This document shows positions 1 to 8,968 of a stretch of DNA of 64,000 nt, in pieces. A program made the translations under genes and the position numbers. How positions within the stretch are numbered: position 1 is the stretch's first letter; every line of letters begins with the position of its first letter. The notes below the pieces were generated by a model that saw nothing but the letters and a program-made list of their open reading frames with translations, ran no database searches and was not told the DNA's origin. Origin of the DNA: Nocardioides sp. (GTDB lineage: Bacteria; Actinomycetota; Actinomycetes; Propionibacteriales; Nocardioidaceae); assembly GCA_002729525.1 (NCBI GenBank), contig PBYI01000038.1, positions 62,001 to 126,000 of the forward strand, written 5' to 3'.

Positions 1-738
1 GGCCGGGTGCCCGAAGAGCCGCAGCCAGCCCCGGTCCAGCCCGAGACCCTCCACGGCCGTCGAGAGCGCGCCACCCAGGACCTCCTCGAGGTGGTGGGCG
101 CTCGCCACCCGGCGCGCGACCTGGCCGGAGGCCGGGATCGGCAGAGGTCCGAGTGCCCGGTGCACCGACGAGGCGCCCCTGAGCACCTCCGCGACCGGTG
201 CTGCCAATGCGTCGAGACGCGCCAGCGCCACGTCGTCGGGGCGGCGGCGTACGTCCGGCTCGGCGAGCACCAGGTAGGCCAGGACCTCGTCGTCGTCGTG
301 CAGCCCCACCCGCACCTCGTCGAGCGGACGCCACGCATCGGCGACGTCGATGTCCACGTCGTCGCCGAACCAGGGGTTGGCCAGCATCGCCGTCGGGATG
401 ACCTCCTCGGTCACCAGGTGCGCGCGGCCGACCCGGTGGACGAGTCCGTGCAGGTGCTCGGCCCGCGCGCGGGAGTAGCGGCGCGGACGCACGTGCTCGA
501 CGACGTCGGCGCGCCCGGCGGCGCTCACCAGACGCATCTCGTCGGCGCCGTAGCTGCCGACGACGAACGCCACGCCGTACCCGAGCACGTCGACCGCGGT
601 CCGGGTCGCGAGCAGGAGCGCCGTGCGGACGTCGTCACGAGCCCACAGGCCTGCCCGCTCGGCGTCGGCGACGTCGAGCGTGAGCGGGGGCGGCTCCGGG
701 GAGGGAACGACTCCCTCCGGGGTGCCGTGGGGGGTCAC
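1..738 (-). CDS. GAF-domain protein (partial, C-terminus outside window)
   Basis: An open frame with strong G/C third positions runs from a GTG at 738 off the left edge, giving 246 visible residues. The pattern of alternating short beta strands and helices, with stretches such as VVGSYGADEMRLVSAAG and HDDDEVLAYLVLAEP, looks like a GAF-type small-ligand sensor. A second sensor-like segment seems to begin near ASAHHLEEVLGG at the cut end. GAF proteins of this kind usually carry a C-terminal output domain (GGDEF, EAL, kinase or HTH), but none is visible, so the function stays open. The gene reads away from the rest of the window. Confidence 0.55.
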   Translation of the reverse strand, partial: MTPHGTPEGVVPSPEPPPLTLDVADAERAGLWARDDVRTALLLATRTAVDVLGYGVAFVVGSYGADEMRLVSAAGRADVVEHVRPRRYSRARAEHLHGLVHRVGRAHLVTEEVIPTAMLANPWFGDDVDIDVADAWRPLDEVRVGLHDDDEVLAYLVLAEPDVRRRPDDVALARLDALAAPVAEVLRGASSVHRALGPLPIPASGQVARRVASAHHLEEVLGGALSTAVEGLGLDRGWLRLFGHPA

Positions 739-775
739 GCCCCCATCGTCGCAGAGATCCCGCCCCGGGGTCGGG

Positions 776-836
776 GAGCGCCGAGTCGTCGGCGCGGTCG
801 GCTGGTCGGGTCGGCGGGGTCGTCGGGGTCGGCGGG
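776..836. repeat. GGTCGGC-rich low-complexity stretch
   Basis: The gap between the GAF gene start and the DUF218 stop is filled by imperfect repeats of GTCGG and GGTCGGCGGG units. It looks like slippage-prone simple sequence. I see no hairpin or promoter in it. Confidence 0.4.
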
Positions 837-1592
837 TCAGGACGCAGGAGGATCCTCGGCGCCAGGTGCGGGGGATCCTCCGTCGTCGGTCCCCGTTACG
901 CCGGGCACGTCGCGGTCGGCCTCGGACCACGACGTCCGACCGTCGCCGGTGATCGGGAGCGCCGGCCCGCCGACCACGTCGGGCCGCAGCAGCGCCTCGC
1001 CGAAGCCGCTCACCCGGGCCAGGACCTCCCGCCCGGGAGGCCCGGCGTCGCCGGCGACGTACCCCTGCACGTCCAGGCCGGCGGCCCGGCCGAGATGGAC
1101 CGCGCGAGCCAGGAACGGGTCCTGGGAGACCACGACGGCCGAGTCGACCTCGAAGACCAGCCGGGCCCGCCGCATCGTGTGCCAGGTGTCGAAGCCCGCG
1201 TAGTCGGTGAAGACGTCCTCGGGCGCGACGCCGGCCGCGAGCACCGCGGCGAGCATCGCCTCGGGCTCGTTGTACTCCGGTGCGCCGTTGTCGCCGGAGA
1301 CCAGGATCTTCTCGACGGTGCCGGCCTCGTAGAGCCGTACGGCGGCCGCCACCCGCTCGCCGACCACGCCGCCGAGCGTGCCGTCGGGGTTGACCCGCGA
1401 CCCCGGGACGACGGCCACCTGCGCCCGCTCCAGCAGCGCCGCGTCGTCGGTGCGGTCGTCGGCGGTGCTCAGCACCACCACGGCGTTGGCGACCACCGCG
1501 AGGCCGACGCACAGGAGCCCGCCGGCCGTGGCGGCAAGCCACAGCCGGCGGAATCCTCGATGCACGTCACCGAGCCTAGGTGGACGTCCCAC
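837..1592 (-). CDS. DUF218 (SanA/YdcF/ElyC-like) membrane-anchored protein
   Basis: The protein has one N-terminal hydrophobic segment (about residues 17-42, LAATAGGLLCVGLAVVANAV) and then a DUF218 domain. The family core is visible as VVPGSRVNPDGTLGG, the VSGD strand end and the VVVSQDPFLARAVHLG segment. Members are SanA/YdcF/ElyC-like proteins linked to envelope integrity, with no settled reaction. The C-terminal 40 residues are acidic and Gly/Pro-rich, probably disordered. The start is uncertain: GTG at 1592 directly follows the upstream stop, while an in-frame GTG at 1565 would give a shorter 242-residue form. It lies head-to-tail behind the DUF779 gene and may be read with it. Confidence 0.72.
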   Translation of the reverse strand: MGRPPRLGDVHRGFRRLWLAATAGGLLCVGLAVVANAVVVLSTADDRTDDAALLERAQVAVVPGSRVNPDGTLGGVVGERVAAAVRLYEAGTVEKILVSGDNGAPEYNEPEAMLAAVLAAGVAPEDVFTDYAGFDTWHTMRRARLVFEVDSAVVVSQDPFLARAVHLGRAAGLDVQGYVAGDAGPPGREVLARVSGFGEALLRPDVVGGPALPITGDGRTSWSEADRDVPGVTGTDDGGSPAPGAEDPPAS

Positions 1593-1961
1593 CTACCCGT
1601 GCCGGGCGGCGTACTCCTCGTCGGTCATGACCCGCGAGCGGATCAGGAACCGCACGCCGCGCGGGGCCTCCACGGAGAACCCCGCGCCGCGTCCCTTCAC
1701 CACGTCGATGGTGATGACGGTGTGCTTCCAGTACTCGTACTGCGCTGCCGACATCCACACCGGGACCCGTCGGTCGAGGCCGACCTCGAGGTCGCCGAGG
1801 TGGACGTCGGCGTCGCTGAGGAGGAAGTCGCCGTCCGGGAAGCACATCGGCGCCGACCCGTCGCAGCAGCCTCCGGACTGGTGGAACATCAGCGGGCCGT
1901 GCTCGGCGGTGAGCTCGCGCAGCAGGGCTGCGGCCTCGTCGGTCACGTCGACCATGTCCAT
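1593..1961 (-). CDS. DUF779 protein, partner of aldehyde dehydrogenase
   Basis: A 122-residue protein carrying the DUF779 signature: MFHQSGGCCDGSAPMC near the N-terminus, then VWMSAAQYEYWKHT and IDVVKGRGAGFSVEAP. The Cys and His residues in these segments suggest metal or redox chemistry, but the biochemical role of the family is unknown. In many actinobacteria and proteobacteria it sits directly behind an NAD-dependent aldehyde dehydrogenase, as here (41-nt gap). The ATG at 1961 follows a GGAGGAAGGG ribosome site; a second ATG at 1955 is possible. Co-expression with the dehydrogenase is likely. Confidence 0.85.
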   Translation of the reverse strand: MDMVDVTDEAAALLRELTAEHGPLMFHQSGGCCDGSAPMCFPDGDFLLSDADVHLGDLEVGLDRRVPVWMSAAQYEYWKHTVITIDVVKGRGAGFSVEAPRGVRFLIRSRVMTDEEYAARHG

Positions 1962-2002
1962 CCCTTCCTCCGTCCTCCTCAGCCGGTCCGAGCAGGCTCG
2001 GC

Positions 2003-3526
<1,524 letters not shown>

Positions 3527-3592
3527 GTGCGCTCCTTCGGGCGGATGTGCTGGTCGTCGATGTGACGGCGAGCACACGCTAGGAAGCAGAAT

Positions 3593-3608
3593 GTTGCGCG
3601 GACGTTGC
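3593..3608 (-). promoter_or_regulatory. Putative operator upstream of the aldehyde dehydrogenase
   Basis: GTTGCGCGGACGTTGC contains two GTTGC half-sites in direct repeat 11 bp apart. It is 15/16 identical to the motif at 5339-5354 upstream of the GAF regulator. It lies 67-82 nt before the dehydrogenase ATG. The likely binder is the GAF regulator itself, by inference from its presence at both genes. Confidence 0.5.
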
Positions 3609-3691
3609 CCACGTCACAGCCGGGTCCGCTCAGGTGGTCGAGCCCGACGAGCGCCAGCGAGGAGGCGTCGAAACCACCGGCACCCGACCGC

Positions 3692-4020
3692 CTACGCCAA
3701 CCCCTCGGCGTACGACGTCCCGATCTCGGCCCACCGCGCCAGTGCCTCGTCGTCGGCGACCACGTCGGCCGACACCGCCAGCCCCCCCCCATCGCGCGCC
3801 CGCTCATCACGAACCGCTCGACCCCGGGCGTGGATGCGACGTGCCCGGCGGTGTCCTCGGGCGGGCAGCGCAGCAGCAGCCCGCCGCTGCTGGCGGCCGC
3901 GACGGCGAGGTGGCCGCCGACGAGGAACGCCAGCCCGCCGAACATCCGCTTCTCGCTCAGCCCGGGCGTCGCGTCGAGCACCTCGCGGAGGCGGTCGGCG
4001 AGCTCGACGTCGTAGGGCAC
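3692..4020 (-). pseudogene. TfoX N-terminal-family gene, frameshifted
   Basis: From the GTG at 4020 the frame reads VELADRLREVLDATPG, KRMFGGLAFLVGGHLAVA and VERFVMSGRAMGGG. This is the TfoX/Sxy N-terminal domain, a small protein of about 110 residues whose actinobacterial role is unclear. At a run of nine C on the plus strand (3782-3790) the frame breaks. Continuing in the neighbouring frame restores family-like sequence (LAVSADVVADDEALARWAEI) and a stop at 3692-3694, giving about 109 residues, the usual size. Unrepaired, translation runs through Arg-rich sequence to 3523, overlapping the dehydrogenase start. The cause may be a homopolymer sequencing error or a real slippage or phase-variation event. 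Confidence 0.75.
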
Positions 4021-4035
4021 GACGTCAGTGTCGCG

Positions 4036-5250
4036 TCAGGCGAGCTCGGCGTCGAGGCGCGCGACCTGGCCCTCGATGAGGGCGCGCACGGGTGAGGTGG
4101 GGCCGACGACGTCGCGCTGGGCGACCCACATGTCGTAGTCGTCGCGGCCCCAGGCGGAGCGGGTCCAGGCGGACATCAGGTCGGCCTGTCGCGAGCGCAG
4201 CAGGGCGTGGCGCAGCGACGCCTGGAGCGACTCACGGATGCGCACGACACCGGGGGCGACGGAGCGGGGGAGGAGCGGACCGGCGTACGACCGCATGGCG
4301 CCGCGGACGTCGCCGGCGGCGAGCCTGGCCTCGACGGCGAGCCAGTCGCCGGTGACCCGGGCGGCGAGCCGGTAGGGACGTGACGGCACGAGCTGCTCAC
4401 CGAGGAGCCCGCGGAGACGGTTGAGCTCGGCGCGCAGGGTGGAGGAGCCGGAGTCGTCCTCGTAGAGCAGCACGGCGAGCTCGTCGCCGGAGAGGCCGCG
4501 CGGGGCGGAGGCGAGCAGCAGCAGGATCTCGCTGTGCCGCGGGCTAAGCCGGACGGACGTGGGCGCGCCGCGTCCGTCGTCGACGGTCAGCAGGGTCTCG
4601 GAGCGGCCGAGGGACTCGACGAGCAGGTGCGGCCCGGAGCCGGGCGTCGGGGGCGCGGGCCGGCCGAGGTCGACCTCGCGGGCCAGCTCGGCCTCGGCGA
4701 GCCGGGCGGCGGCGCGGACCATCGCCATGGTCTGGGGTACGACGATCTGGTCGCCGCCGGTCACGTCGAGCACGCCCATGAGGCGGGTGGTGCCGGGGTG
4801 GTGGATCGGAGTGGCGGCGCACGACCACGGCTGCACGCTGGAGCGGAAGTGCTCGGCGCGGGTGATGGTGGCGGCGCGGCCGGTGGCGAGCGCGAGGCCG
4901 GGGGCGTTGGTGCCGGCGAGCCGCTCGTCCCAGTTGGAGCCCTCGACGAACCCGATCCGCTCGGCTCGCCGCAGCGTCTGCGGGGTGCCGCAGACCCACA
5001 GCAGGGTGCCCTCCTCGTCGGAGATCGCCATGACCGTGTCGCAGTCGCGCACGGCCTGGCCGAGCACGTCGTCGAGCAACGGGAAGACGCGGGCGAGCGG
5101 GTGCGCCGAGCGCAGGTCGCGCAGGTCGGGCGCGTCGATCGTGATCGGGGCCTCGGCGAGGTCGGTGCGCACGCCGGCCGCAGCGGACCGCTGCCACGAC
5201 TCCGCCACCTCCGCGCGCATGCCCCGGTCGCTCATCAGCACAGTAGACAT
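4036..5250 (-). CDS. GAF-domain transcriptional regulator, likely of the aldehyde dehydrogenase operon
   Basis: A 404-residue protein. An N-terminal helical part is followed by a GAF domain (about residues 55-190; VMAISDEEGTLLWVCG, GSNWDERLAGTNAPGLAL, MGVLDVTGG). The C-terminal segment (LSPRHSEILLLLASAPRGLS through STLRAELNRLRGLLG) looks like a winged helix. The GAF half resembles AcoR-type activators, but there is no AAA+ sigma-54 domain. This architecture commonly accompanies ALDH/DUF779 genes in actinobacteria, so control of that operon in response to an aldehyde or alcohol is a fair inference. The ATG at 5250 has GAGGAGC about nine bases upstream; an in-frame GTG 18 nt earlier is less likely. 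Confidence 0.82.
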   Translation of the reverse strand: MSTVLMSDRGMRAEVAESWQRSAAAGVRTDLAEAPITIDAPDLRDLRSAHPLARVFPLLDDVLGQAVRDCDTVMAISDEEGTLLWVCGTPQTLRRAERIGFVEGSNWDERLAGTNAPGLALATGRAATITRAEHFRSSVQPWSCAATPIHHPGTTRLMGVLDVTGGDQIVVPQTMAMVRAAARLAEAELAREVDLGRPAPPTPGSGPHLLVESLGRSETLLTVDDGRGAPTSVRLSPRHSEILLLLASAPRGLSGDELAVLLYEDDSGSSTLRAELNRLRGLLGEQLVPSRPYRLAARVTGDWLAVEARLAAGDVRGAMRSYAGPLLPRSVAPGVVRIRESLQASLRHALLRSRQADLMSAWTRSAWGRDDYDMWVAQRDVVGPTSPVRALIEGQVARLDAELA

Positions 5251-5338
5251 CGCGGGAGCGCTCCTCACCAGGGCCGACGGTCCTGCGCACGCACCCCTAC
5301 GCGCGGCAGACCCTGTGTGACCAGCGTCTCAGCGCCAC

Positions 5339-5354
5339 GTTGCGCCGACGTTGC
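5339..5354 (-). promoter_or_regulatory. Putative operator upstream of the GAF regulator
   Basis: GTTGCGCCGACGTTGC lies 89-104 nt before the regulator ATG. It differs at one base from the motif in front of the aldehyde dehydrogenase and has the same pair of direct GTTGC half-sites one helical turn apart. This suggests autoregulation by the GAF protein. Confidence 0.5.
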
Positions 5355-5369
5355 ACCCCGTGGCCGCGA

Positions 5370-5831
5370 CTACCCGGCGTACGCCGCCCGCACGGCCAGC
5401 GCGACCCGGTCGCGCTCGTCCTCGCTCACCCACTGCGCCTCGTCGGCGACGAGGTGGCCGAAGACCCGCGGGCCGCGCAGCTCGGCCGGCTGGTCGCGTA
5501 TGCGGGGCACGACGTGCACGTGCAGGTGGCTGAAGCCCTCGGCCTCGGAGAACTGCATCTGGTAGGTCTTCACGCACCCGGTGACCTGCTCGAGCGCGAC
5601 CGCCAGCCGGTGCAGCAGGGTGCCGAGCTCGGCCGCCGCAGCCTCCCCGACCTCGACCAGCGAGGTGACGTGCCGGGCCGGCAGTACGACCAGCCAGCCG
5701 GGCAGTGTGCTGTTGAAGGCGTGCGCGACGTGCCAGTGCTGCGTGCGTACGACGTCCTCCCGCGGTGGCAGCTCGGCGCCCGAGCGGTGGAGGTCGCAGT
5801 GGTAGCAGCCGGGCATCAGGTCGGTGTCCAC
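5370..5831 (-). CDS. HIT-family nucleotide-binding protein
   Basis: A protein of 153 residues (GTG at 5831) or 148 (ATG at 5816). The histidine triad HLHVHVVPR near residue 102 is the catalytic signature of HIT hydrolases and transferases, which cleave or transfer nucleotide monophosphates. The N-terminal CYHC pair and the segment NSTLPGWLVVLPARHVTSL are typical of the Fhit/HINT fold. The natural substrate cannot be deduced. It reads toward the GAF regulator but is separated from it by 119 nt containing that gene's probable control region. Confidence 0.88.
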   Translation of the reverse strand: MDTDLMPGCYHCDLHRSGAELPPREDVVRTQHWHVAHAFNSTLPGWLVVLPARHVTSLVEVGEAAAAELGTLLHRLAVALEQVTGCVKTYQMQFSEAEGFSHLHVHVVPRIRDQPAELRGPRVFGHLVADEAQWVSEDERDRVALAVRAAYAG

Positions 5832-5881
5832 CCGACGAACCTAGGTCGACCCGCCGACACGGCCACCGGCCCGGGGCTGAT

Positions 5882-5911
5882 TTGTTGGCGGTCCGCCCGC
5901 TCCCGTAATCT
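5882..5911 (+). promoter_or_regulatory. Promoter of tRNA-Ser(CGA)
   Basis: TTGTTG (5882-5887) and TAATCT (5906-5911) are spaced 18 bp apart. They end seven bases before the tRNA, the expected geometry for a tRNA promoter. Confidence 0.5.
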
Positions 5912-5918
5912 CACCTGC

Positions 5919-6008
5919 GGTGGCGTGTCCGAGAGGCCGAAGGTGCATCACTCGAAATGATGTGTGGGGTCAAACCCACCGTGGGTTCAAATCCCACCGC
6001 CACCGCCA
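5919..6008 (+). tRNA. tRNA-Ser (anticodon CGA)
   Basis: The acceptor arms GGTGGCG (5919-5925) and CGCCACC (5998-6004) pair fully. The anticodon stem CATCA/TGATG encloses loop CTCGAAA with anticodon CGA at 5953-5955. A long variable arm, diagnostic of serine tRNAs, precedes the T arm GTGGG-TTCAAAT-CCCAC. The discriminator is G6005 and CCA is encoded (6006-6008). Confidence 0.97.
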
Positions 6009-6019
6009 GCCAGCCGGTC

Positions 6020-6052
6020 GAAGCCCGGGCTCCCTCGTGGGGCCTGGGCTTC
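6020..6052 (+). terminator. Terminator after tRNA-Ser(CGA)
   Basis: An 11-bp stem (GAAGCCCGGGC with GCCTGGGCTTC, one wobble pair) and a 11-nt loop follow the tRNA by a dozen bases. Confidence 0.6.
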
Positions 6053-6077
6053 GCTGCTTCTCGGACCGGCATCGGAG

Positions 6078-6702
6078 CTACGACCCGAGTCGCAGCACGA
6101 CCTTCCCGCGCCCGTCGACGACCTCCCCGCCCCAGCCCTTCACCGGCTTGAGCGAGCCACTGCGCATCAGCGAGAAGGCGAGCCGCGCGAGCGGCAGGTC
6201 GCGGGCGGCGGAGGCGGGTCGGCCGCCGGAGGCGTGCGCCTGCCACGACACCGCGTCGTGGTCGAGGGTGAGTCCGGCCGGGGTGGTGCCCTGGAAGTCG
6301 GGCACTCGGAAGTAGCCGTCCTTGGCGGGCACCTTCGGCAGGACCTCGGCGAGCGCCGCGGCGGTCGGCCGGCGGAGGCGCGCACCGCACCCGTCGAGGT
6401 GCTGCTCGAACGCGGTCGCCGCGAGCAGGTCGACCATCCGGCGGTCGGTGTCGGGCCCGTCGGGAGCCCAGCGCGAGCGCAGCGCGGCGAGCCGGGCGCG
6501 GCCCTCGTCGATGCCGGCGGAAGAGGCGGGCAGCCCGTCGGCGAGCAGGCGGACCTCGAAGAGCGCCCGCTCGTGATAGCCGGCCGTCCACTCGCGCAGG
6601 GCCTTGTGGAGCCGGGTGGTGGCGGGGGCGCCGAGCAGGATCTCGCCGTGCTCCTCGGCGGCGGCCGAGCCCGGGCGGGAGCGGGGAGGTGGAGGGGGCC
6701 AT
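6078..6702 (-). CDS. Hypothetical protein, apparent frameshift near the N-terminus
   Basis: Strong coding bias is seen in the frame ending at 6078, reading back through EEHGEILLGAPATTRLHKAL, FEVRLLADGLPASSAGIDEG and VDLLAATAFEQHLDGCGARL to about 6660. That frame has no start codon before the ptsH terminator. The only plausible starts (ATG at 6702 or 6732) are in another frame, MAPSTSPLPPG, which would join the coding frame if one base were removed around 6672-6680, in a GGGC/CCCG tract. The joined product is about 207 residues. I recognise no family: no signal peptide, membrane segment or known motif. Either an assembly indel or an early gene decay would explain it. Confidence 0.55.
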
Positions 6703-6755
6703 GCGGCCGACGCTAGGGAGAGGCGCCGACATCGCGAGCAGCACGGACGGACACA

Positions 6756-6800
6756 CGACGAGCCCTGCCCGGTGGTGGATGGCCCGGGCAGGGCTCGTCG
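6756..6800 (-). terminator. Terminator of the fruR-fruK-ptsH operon
   Basis: A perfect 17-bp stem (6756-6772 with 6784-6800) and an 11-nt loop lie 44 nt downstream of the ptsH stop. It is very stable and GC-rich, without a U tract, as is usual in these genomes. Confidence 0.8.
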
Positions 6801-6843
6801 GCTCAGGTGCGCCGTGGGTGGGCGCGGGGGCGACGGACGCCGG

Positions 6844-7101
6844 TCAGGCGTCGAGGTCCTTCTCGACCATCGCCGCGATCGTGTCGACGTCGGACTGCTG
6901 CTCGCCGGAGACCTCGACGGTGTCGCCGTGCTTCGCGCCGAGGGTCATGATCATCAGCGCCGAGCCGGCGTCGACGGGGTCCTTGCCCTCGAGGCCGATG
7001 AAGACGTCGTCGTCGAGCTCCCCGGCGGCCTCCGCGATGAGCGCGGCGGGGCGGGCGTGCAGGCCGACGGCGGAGCCGACGGTCACGGTCTTGCTGGGCA
7101 T
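6844..7101 (-). CDS. ptsH: HPr phosphocarrier protein of the PTS
   Basis: An 85-residue HPr. His15 in VGLHARPAALI takes phosphate from EI and passes it to the EIIA domains of sugar permeases. The conserved second segment SALMIMTLGAKHGD includes Ser47, aligned with the regulatory Ser46 of Firmicutes; an HPr kinase is not expected in actinobacteria. The ATG at 7101 follows a GGAAGGACC-type site. It is the third gene of fruR-fruK-ptsH, 53 nt behind fruK, so HPr supply would be tied to fructose induction. It must also serve the mannitol permease at 14.5 kb. Confidence 0.97.
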   Translation of the reverse strand: MPSKTVTVGSAVGLHARPAALIAEAAGELDDDVFIGLEGKDPVDAGSALMIMTLGAKHGDTVEVSGEQQSDVDTIAAMVEKDLDA

Positions 7102-7154
7102 GGATGGTCCTTCCGGTGGGTGCGTCGTTGCAGGTGGATCAGGTGGATCAGGGG

Positions 7155-8114
7155 TCAGGTGGCCGGCACGGGCGTGATGGCCCGTACGTCGACCAGGTCG
7201 GGCCGGGTCTGGTCCGGCGCGGGGATCGTGGTGCCGGGGAGGCTCGCCGCGGCGCTGCCGTAGGCCACCGCGTGGGCGAGGCGTACGCCGGGGGACTCGC
7301 CGCGCAGGTCGGCCAGCAGGTAGCCGCACAGGCTGGAGTCGCCCGCGCCGACCGTGCTGACGACGGTGGTCGGCGGCGGCGTGGCGAGCCACGCGCCGTC
7401 GGCGGTCACCAGCACGGCGCCGTTGCCGCCGAGGGTGGCGAGCACGGCCTCGACGCCCGAGTCGACCAGCCGCTGGGCGGCGGCCGCGGCGACCAGCGGA
7501 TCGGCCTCGACGGCGTCGGGGTCGGCGCCGGTGAGGGAGGCGAGCTCCTCGCCGTTCGGCTTGAGCAGGTGCGGGGCGGCCGTGCCGAGCCGGTCGACCA
7601 GCGCACGCAGCGGGGCGTCGCTGGTGTCGACGGCGACCTTGGCGCCGGTGTCGCCCAGGGCCGCGACGAGCTCGGCGTACCACCCGGGCTCGATGCCCGG
7701 CGGCAGCGAGCCGGCCAGCACCACCCAGTCGGCCTCGGTGGCCTCCGACAGCAGCGCGGCGGCCACGGCGTCGCGCACCGGGCCGGTGATCTCCGGTCCG
7801 GGGGTGTTGATCTTGGTGGTCGTGCCCTCGGGGTCGGTGAGGGTGAAGTTGACCCGCAGCGAGCCCGGGTGCGGCACGGCACGGCAGCGCATGCCGGCGG
7901 TGACGAGCTCGCGGACGTACGGGTCGTCCTCGGTCGCGGGCACGACCGCGGTGGTGGGCACGCCGGCGGCCAGGCAGCCGCGGGAGATGTTGGTGCCCTT
8001 GCCGCCGGCCTGGTTGGTGGTGCCGGCGGCGCGCTGCACCTCGCCCGGGCGCAGCGCCTCGTTGAGCACCACGGTGCGGTCGTGGCTCGGGTTGGCGGTG
8101 AGGGTGACGATCAC
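7155..8114 (-). CDS. fruK: 1-phosphofructokinase (PfkB family)
   Basis: A 319-residue ribokinase/PfkB-family kinase that phosphorylates fructose 1-phosphate, the product of the fructose PTS, to fructose 1,6-bisphosphate. Seen: the N-terminal TANPSHDRTV, the sugar-binding GGKGTNISRG, LLKPNGEEL and the anion hole/catalytic Asp motif TVGAGDSSLCGYL near residue 258. The GTG at 8114 overlaps the fruR stop by four bases (GTGA), so the two genes are translationally coupled. Operon context with a DeoR repressor, HPr and a fructose EII makes 1-PFK much more likely than another PfkB kinase. Confidence 0.93.
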   Translation of the reverse strand: MIVTLTANPSHDRTVVLNEALRPGEVQRAAGTTNQAGGKGTNISRGCLAAGVPTTAVVPATEDDPYVRELVTAGMRCRAVPHPGSLRVNFTLTDPEGTTTKINTPGPEITGPVRDAVAAALLSEATEADWVVLAGSLPPGIEPGWYAELVAALGDTGAKVAVDTSDAPLRALVDRLGTAAPHLLKPNGEELASLTGADPDAVEADPLVAAAAAQRLVDSGVEAVLATLGGNGAVLVTADGAWLATPPPTTVVSTVGAGDSSLCGYLLADLRGESPGVRLAHAVAYGSAAASLPGTTIPAPDQTRPDLVDVRAITPVPAT

Positions 8115-8878
8115 GCGACCACCACCTCGACGCCGGTGTCCTCGAGCTCGCCACGGCACGCGGCGGAGATCGAGTCGTCGGTGACGAGCACGTCGAGCTC
8201 GTCGATGCCGGCGAAGCGCACGGCGGTGTCCTGGCCGACCTTGCTGGCGTCGCTGAGCGCGACGACCTGGCGCCCGGAGCGGACGATCGCGCGCTTGGTG
8301 GCGGCCTCGTCGCGGTCCGGCGTGGAGAGCCCGTGCCCGACGGTGAGGCCGTTGGTGCCGAGGAAGACCACGTCCACCCGCAGCTCCTGGAGCGCGGCGA
8401 CGGTGTCGGCACCGACCGCGGCCTGCGTGGTGAGCCGCACGCGGCCGGGCAGCAGGTGCAGCTCGACGTGCGACATCGAGGCCAGGCGCCCGGCGATTGG
8501 CACGGAGTTGGTGAAGACGGTCAGCGGCAGGTCGCGCGGGATGGCGGCGGCCAGGCGCGACGTCGTCGAGCCGGCGTCGAGCACCACGGTGCCGCCCGCG
8601 GGGGGCAGCAGCGCGGTCGCGGCACGGGCGATCGCGTCCTTCGCGCCGGTGTTGGACTGGTCGCGCTCCACGAGCGCGGACTCGATCACCGCCAGGCTGC
8701 GGGCCGGGATCGCGCCACCGTGCACGCGGCGTACGAGACCGATCCGCTCCAGCGCGGTCAGGTCGCAGCGTACGGTCTCGGTGGTGACGTCGAAGCGCTC
8801 GGCGAGCACCGCCACCGACAGCCGTCCCCGGTCTGCCACCAGCTGCGCCATCGCCTGCTGACGTTCCTCCGCGTACAT
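8111..8878 (-). CDS. fruR: DeoR-family repressor of the fructose PTS
   Basis: A 255-residue DeoR-type regulator. The N-terminal helix-turn-helix spans about residues 6-58 (LSVAVLAERFDVTTETVRCD, GLVRRVHGG). The C-terminal sugar-phosphate sensor domain has GGTVVLDAGSTTSRLAAAI and VFLGTNGLTVGHGLS. In actinobacteria such proteins repress fru-pts genes and are released by fructose phosphates. The ATG at 8878 has CGGAGGTG upstream. It leads fruR-fruK-ptsH and diverges from ptsI. The shared promoter element at 8891-8940, repeated at fruA, is the obvious target, which also implies autoregulation. Confidence 0.92.
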   Translation of the reverse strand: MYAEERQQAMAQLVADRGRLSVAVLAERFDVTTETVRCDLTALERIGLVRRVHGGAIPARSLAVIESALVERDQSNTGAKDAIARAATALLPPAGGTVVLDAGSTTSRLAAAIPRDLPLTVFTNSVPIAGRLASMSHVELHLLPGRVRLTTQAAVGADTVAALQELRVDVVFLGTNGLTVGHGLSTPDRDEAATKRAIVRSGRQVVALSDASKVGQDTAVRFAGIDELDVLVTDDSISAACRGELEDTGVEVVVA

Positions 8879-8890
8879 CGCGCACCTCCG

Positions 8891-8968
8891 ATCTGTGTAT
8901 ATGTGGTTTATCGCCCGTTTGTGTTGACTGTCAAGCGGTTCCGGCCTACTTTCGTGAACATGGTCACA
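8891..8968. promoter_or_regulatory. Divergent fruR/ptsI promoter with FruR operator and CRP-like site
   Basis: Toward fruR: TTGACA (8934-8929), 16-bp spacer, GATAAA (8912-8907), predicted start near 8900. Toward ptsI: TTGACT (8924-8929), 17-bp spacer, TACTTT (8947-8952). The two -35 boxes overlap. The 50 nt at 8891-8940 match 12921-12970 in front of fruA at 42 positions, with 16 identical bases at the core (8912-8927). A palindrome GTGA-N6-TCAC (8954-8967) sits about 60 bp from the predicted fruR start, the class-I position for CRP, and covers the ptsI start. Confidence 0.65.
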
